Source of the DNA: Ga0074139 sp046336825
GTDB taxonomy: Bacteria; Bdellovibrionota; Bdellovibrionia; Bdellovibrionales; Bdellovibrionaceae
Direction of reading: 5' to 3'
DNA length: 64,000 nt
Assembly: GCA_046336825.1 (NCBI GenBank)
Contig: JBKDFX010000097.1
Span: 14,346-78,345, forward strand
The first letter of the stretch is position 1. Every line of letters begins with the position of its first letter. The translations under genes were made by a program, and so were the position numbers. Below the pieces are notes generated by a model. The model had not been told where the DNA came from. It ran no database searches and saw nothing but the letters and a program-made list of their open reading frames with translations. Below are positions 61,947 to 64,000 of this stretch, piece by piece.

Positions 61947-62228
61947 TTAATTAAGACCTTTCTTGGGAGGTGCGGGGTCCCACCCTGAAGAACCAAAAGG
62001 ATGACATCGACCAATGCGGCGAATAATGAGTGAAACAGCTTTTAGGGCATTGTGGGTTTTAAGACAATCGACAGCATATTGAGAACAGGAAGGCTGAAAT
62101 CGACATTGACCACCGAAATGCTGTGAACCAACGGTACGATAAATAGCGACTAAAAAAAGTAATGTATTCTTAATCGCTGATTCGAAATGATTTAAGAGCT
62201 TGGCTAATGGTTTTATCGAAAAGTTCAT
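61947..62228 (-). CDS. yidD: Membrane-protein insertion efficiency factor YidD
   Basis: 93 residues from the ATG at 62228. Family core YRTVGSQHFGGQCRFQPSCS and HPFGSSGWDP (cysteine-rich). A longer frame to 62333 exists but only the shorter one has the family size, and even this overlaps rnpA by 59 bp in another frame. Confidence 0.88.
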   Translation of the reverse strand: MNFSIKPLAKLLNHFESAIKNTLLFLVAIYRTVGSQHFGGQCRFQPSCSQYAVDCLKTHNALKAVSLIIRRIGRCHPFGSSGWDPAPPKKGLN

Positions 62229-62538
62229 GTTCCAATTCTTTATAAAAATTTTGACTGTTGTGTGGCCTGAAAAGAAAATTAAATCTCCCTGAGAGGCCTT
62301 CAAAACGTTGTCGATTCTTATTGAAATACTCATGACACCAACGTTTTAATTTGTTTCTAACAACAGCAATTCCAACCTTGCGGCTGACAGTGACTCCGAC
62401 GAGTAAGGGACCCTCATCAGACTTAATAAATTGGATTTGCAGCCAATCAGAACCCCGAATTTTTTGACCTCTTAAACGAAGATCTAAAAAGTCAGAGTTT
62501 TTTTTAAGTCTGTTGATATGCCGGCCTTTATTTGCCAC
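62170..62538 (-). CDS. rnpA: Ribonuclease P protein component
   Basis: 122 residues from GTG 62538. The start ATG at 62601 would add 21 residues and overlap rpmH by 74 bp; the GTG gives the family N-terminus HINRLKKNSDFLDLRLRGQ and an 11-bp overlap. The family signature is GVTVSRKVGIAVVRNKLKRW, with the RNR-like VRNKLKR box. Protein partner of the RNase P RNA in 5' tRNA maturation. Confidence 0.9.
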   Translation of the reverse strand: MANKGRHINRLKKNSDFLDLRLRGQKIRGSDWLQIQFIKSDEGPLLVGVTVSRKVGIAVVRNKLKRWCHEYFNKNRQRFEGLSGRFNFLFRPHNSQNFYKELEHELFDKTISQALKSFRISD

Positions 62539-62677
62539 CCTTTTTAACTGTGAGTGATTTTCGGCCCTTTGCTCTTCTGCGGGAGATGACTTTTTTACCA
62601 TTTTTAGTCGACATTCTCTTGCGGAAACCGTGTTTGTTTTTGCGGCGTCTTTTGCTGGGTTGATAGGTTCTTTTCAT
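62528..62677 (-). CDS. rpmH: 50S ribosomal protein L34
   Basis: 49 residues: MKRTYQPSKRRRKNKHGFRK, then RMSTKNGKKVISRRRAKGRK and SLTVKKGGK. All family residues are present. A TAGAGG lies 7 bp before the ATG. Its last 11 bases overlap the start of rnpA. Confidence 0.97.
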   Translation of the reverse strand: MKRTYQPSKRRRKNKHGFRKRMSTKNGKKVISRRRAKGRKSLTVKKGGK

Positions 62678-62880
62678 TAAACACCTCTATTTAACGCATT
62701 ACATTAATTAAGTCAGAACTTCTCTATATATATGCTAAATTTTGAGAGTTCTAACTAGATACGTGGGGTCGGAATAAAGCACATCGCGGCATGGCGGTCA
62801 ACTGTTGAAAACCCTGTTGGCCCTTGTTACATCCTCCAGCTTCTTATCCGCATATTCATTTCACGAGCGAGGGGCAACAC
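62678..62880. other. Candidate oriC/promoter region between rpmH and dnaA
   Basis: 203 bp in the divergent gap. It is A+T-rich toward rpmH (62701-62760, with a run of TATATATATG) and has one good DnaA-box-like sequence, TTATCCGCA (62844-62852, one mismatch to TTATCCACA), and an imperfect inverted repeat AGAACTTCTC/GAGAGTTCT (62716-62751). The other DnaA boxes needed for an origin were not seen, so it may be only a part of the origin or only a promoter region. Confidence 0.4.
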
Positions 62881-64000
62881 GTGGATGTAAACAGTCAGTT
62901 TTGGGATCAAATAAAATCCCAAATGAAGGGTCGTAATATCAATAACAAGTCCTTGGCGACTTGGTTAGATCCTATCCAATTCGTTGAATCAGAAAAAAAA
63001 CAAGATAGATTGCGATTTGTTCTCGGTGTACCGAACCCACTTCATCAGTACTATGTAGTTGAAAACCTTCAGGAAAAAATAATAGGTGAAATTTCTGAAA
63101 GTTATAAAAGCCCCTTTGAAGTTGAGTTTATTGTAACGGGACAAGCCCTACCCTTGCCGCCGGAAAGCCCACAGGCCTTTGAAGAGGCCTTTTCAAGACC
63201 ACTCACGGGAGCTAGTGCAACTTACCCATATAAAGATCAAAAATCTCCCCATTCTGACCCACTTAACCACGAAATGACTTTTTCAACTTTTGTTGTAGGA
63301 AAAAATTCAGAATTTGCACACGCCGCTTGCTATAACGTAGCCAGAAATCCCGGAGCAGATGATTACAACCCTCTTTTTATTTTTGGTCCTGTGGGGATGG
63401 GTAAAACCCATCTTCTTCACGCAGCGGGAAACCACATTCGTGAAAGCTCACCACACTTGCGAATTACTTATATCTCATTTGAACGTTTTTTAAATGAATG
63501 TATTGCAGCTATGCGGCATCATCAGATGGATAAGTTTCGTTTAAAATATCGTGATAATACAGACATTCTCCTCGTTGATGACATTCAATACATAGGTAAG
63601 GGTGAAGCCACTCAAAATGAGTTCTTCCATATTATAAATACTTTTATAGACCTCAAAAAGCAGGTGATTGTTGCCAGTGATAGAATGCCGAAAGACATTC
63701 TCAACATTGAAGACAGGAACAGAACACGTCTCGAAAGAGGACTCATTGCCGACATCACCATGCCTGACTTGGAAACTAGGATTGCGATACTACGTTATAA
63801 AGCAGAAAAGTTAGGACTGCGAATATCAGAAGATGTTGTCGTTTATGTTGCTAAAATTTCAAAAAGATCGATCCGAGAACTTGAAGGTAATCTTAAAAAA
63901 ATCAAAATGTTCTCAGAATTACAAGGATTAGAAATAACCTATGACCTAGTTAAAAGGGTTCTTGCGCAGCATGAAACTCAATCCACCATAAGTATTGAAG
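62881..64000 (+). CDS. dnaA: Chromosomal replication initiator DnaA, N-terminal part (cut by window edge)
   Basis: The first 373 codons are in the window; the C-terminal DNA-binding domain is mostly missing. Start is GTG with GAGGGG 6 bp upstream. N-terminal domain I (FWDQIKSQMKG), variable linker, then the AAA+ core: FVVGKNSEFAHAACYNVA, Walker A GPVGMGKTH, Walker B ILLVDDIQYIGK, and RGLIADITMPDLETRIAIL. The normal form of the arginine-finger box is RFEWGLIADI; here it reads RLERGLIADI. Confidence 0.97.
   Translation, partial: MDVNSQFWDQIKSQMKGRNINNKSLATWLDPIQFVESEKKQDRLRFVLGVPNPLHQYYVVENLQEKIIGEISESYKSPFEVEFIVTGQALPLPPESPQAFEEAFSRPLTGASATYPYKDQKSPHSDPLNHEMTFSTFVVGKNSEFAHAACYNVARNPGADDYNPLFIFGPVGMGKTHLLHAAGNHIRESSPHLRITYISFERFLNECIAAMRHHQMDKFRLKYRDNTDILLVDDIQYIGKGEATQNEFFHIINTFIDLKKQVIVASDRMPKDILNIEDRNRTRLERGLIADITMPDLETRIAILRYKAEKLGLRISEDVVVYVAKISKRSIRELEGNLKKIKMFSELQGLEITYDLVKRVLAQHETQSTISIE

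Noticed and set aside
1..64000. CRISPR arrays, tRNA or rRNA genes
   Set aside because: No regularly spaced repeats, no cloverleaf-like tRNA sequences and no rRNA stretches were seen on reading both strands; a tRNA scan could still find a missed one.

Overview
The window reads as chromosomal DNA of a Gram-negative bacterium of the Bdellovibrio type (Bdellovibrionota). The evidence is indirect: gene content, secreted and outer-membrane proteins with lipoboxes or terminal phenylalanines, and an origin-proximal order of dnaA, rpmH, rnpA, yidD, yidC, jag, mnmE, mnmG, rsmG, parA, parB, bactofilin, atp. Genus cannot be fixed from sequence alone. The right end is next to the replication origin: dnaA points right, the rpmH-to-atp series points left, and two parS sites lie about 7-7.6 kb from dnaA.

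Layout. 1-4.7 kb: start of RNase G (cut by the window edge), the pilus-retraction ATPase pilT and a tightly packed nucleoside-salvage series (deoC, pyrimidine phosphorylase, purine phosphorylase). 4.7-11.5 kb: a leftward cassette of a LolCDE/MacB-type ABC transporter (ATPase and two different permeases), a periplasmic LolA-fold protein and two outer-membrane beta-barrel proteins, which looks like a complete trans-envelope export route. 11.7-17.9 kb: a subtilisin-like lipoprotein, asnS and a three-gene acyl-CoA carboxylase whose biotin carboxylase gene has an in-frame TAA followed by 56 conserved-looking codons in the same frame. 17.9-19.1 kb: a small inserted island bounded by a perfect 39-bp direct repeat that copies the overlapping ends of the carboxylase and tatC genes; it holds a cysteine-rich secreted ORF and a decayed transposase OrfA. 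19.1-33.3 kb: tatC, tatB, a two-domain M16 protease, hemW, grpE and a zinc-finger-less dnaJ, an LpoA-like lipoprotein, two DksA/TraR-type proteins (one without its zinc site), lon with a clear terminator, an SDR enzyme and a trypsin-like protease. 33.3-35.1 kb: an HTH/coiled-coil protein and a patatin-like lipase. 35.1-42.4 kb: the membrane arm of complex I (nuoA, H, J, K, L, M, N) without the hydrophilic subunits. 42.5-47.1 kb: mfd and an outer-membrane protein. 47.2-53 kb: ATP synthase F1 plus b and b' (no a or c subunit). 53-55.8 kb: bactofilin, parB, parA, a lipoprotein gene and two parS sites. 55.8-62.7 kb: tRNA modification, membrane insertion and RNase P/L34 genes. 62.9 kb to the end: dnaA, cut by the window edge.

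The genes fit a lifestyle of energy conservation by respiration plus heavy traffic across the envelope (Tat, YidC, ABC/LolA-like route, many secreted hydrolases) and re-use of nucleosides. Start codons were re-chosen from ribosome-binding sites in many genes; GTG and TTG starts are common. The points most worth a second look are the repeat-bounded island, the stop codon in the biotin carboxylase gene, the ABC/LolA-like/beta-barrel cassette, and the parS site that lies inside the 5' end of a lipoprotein gene.
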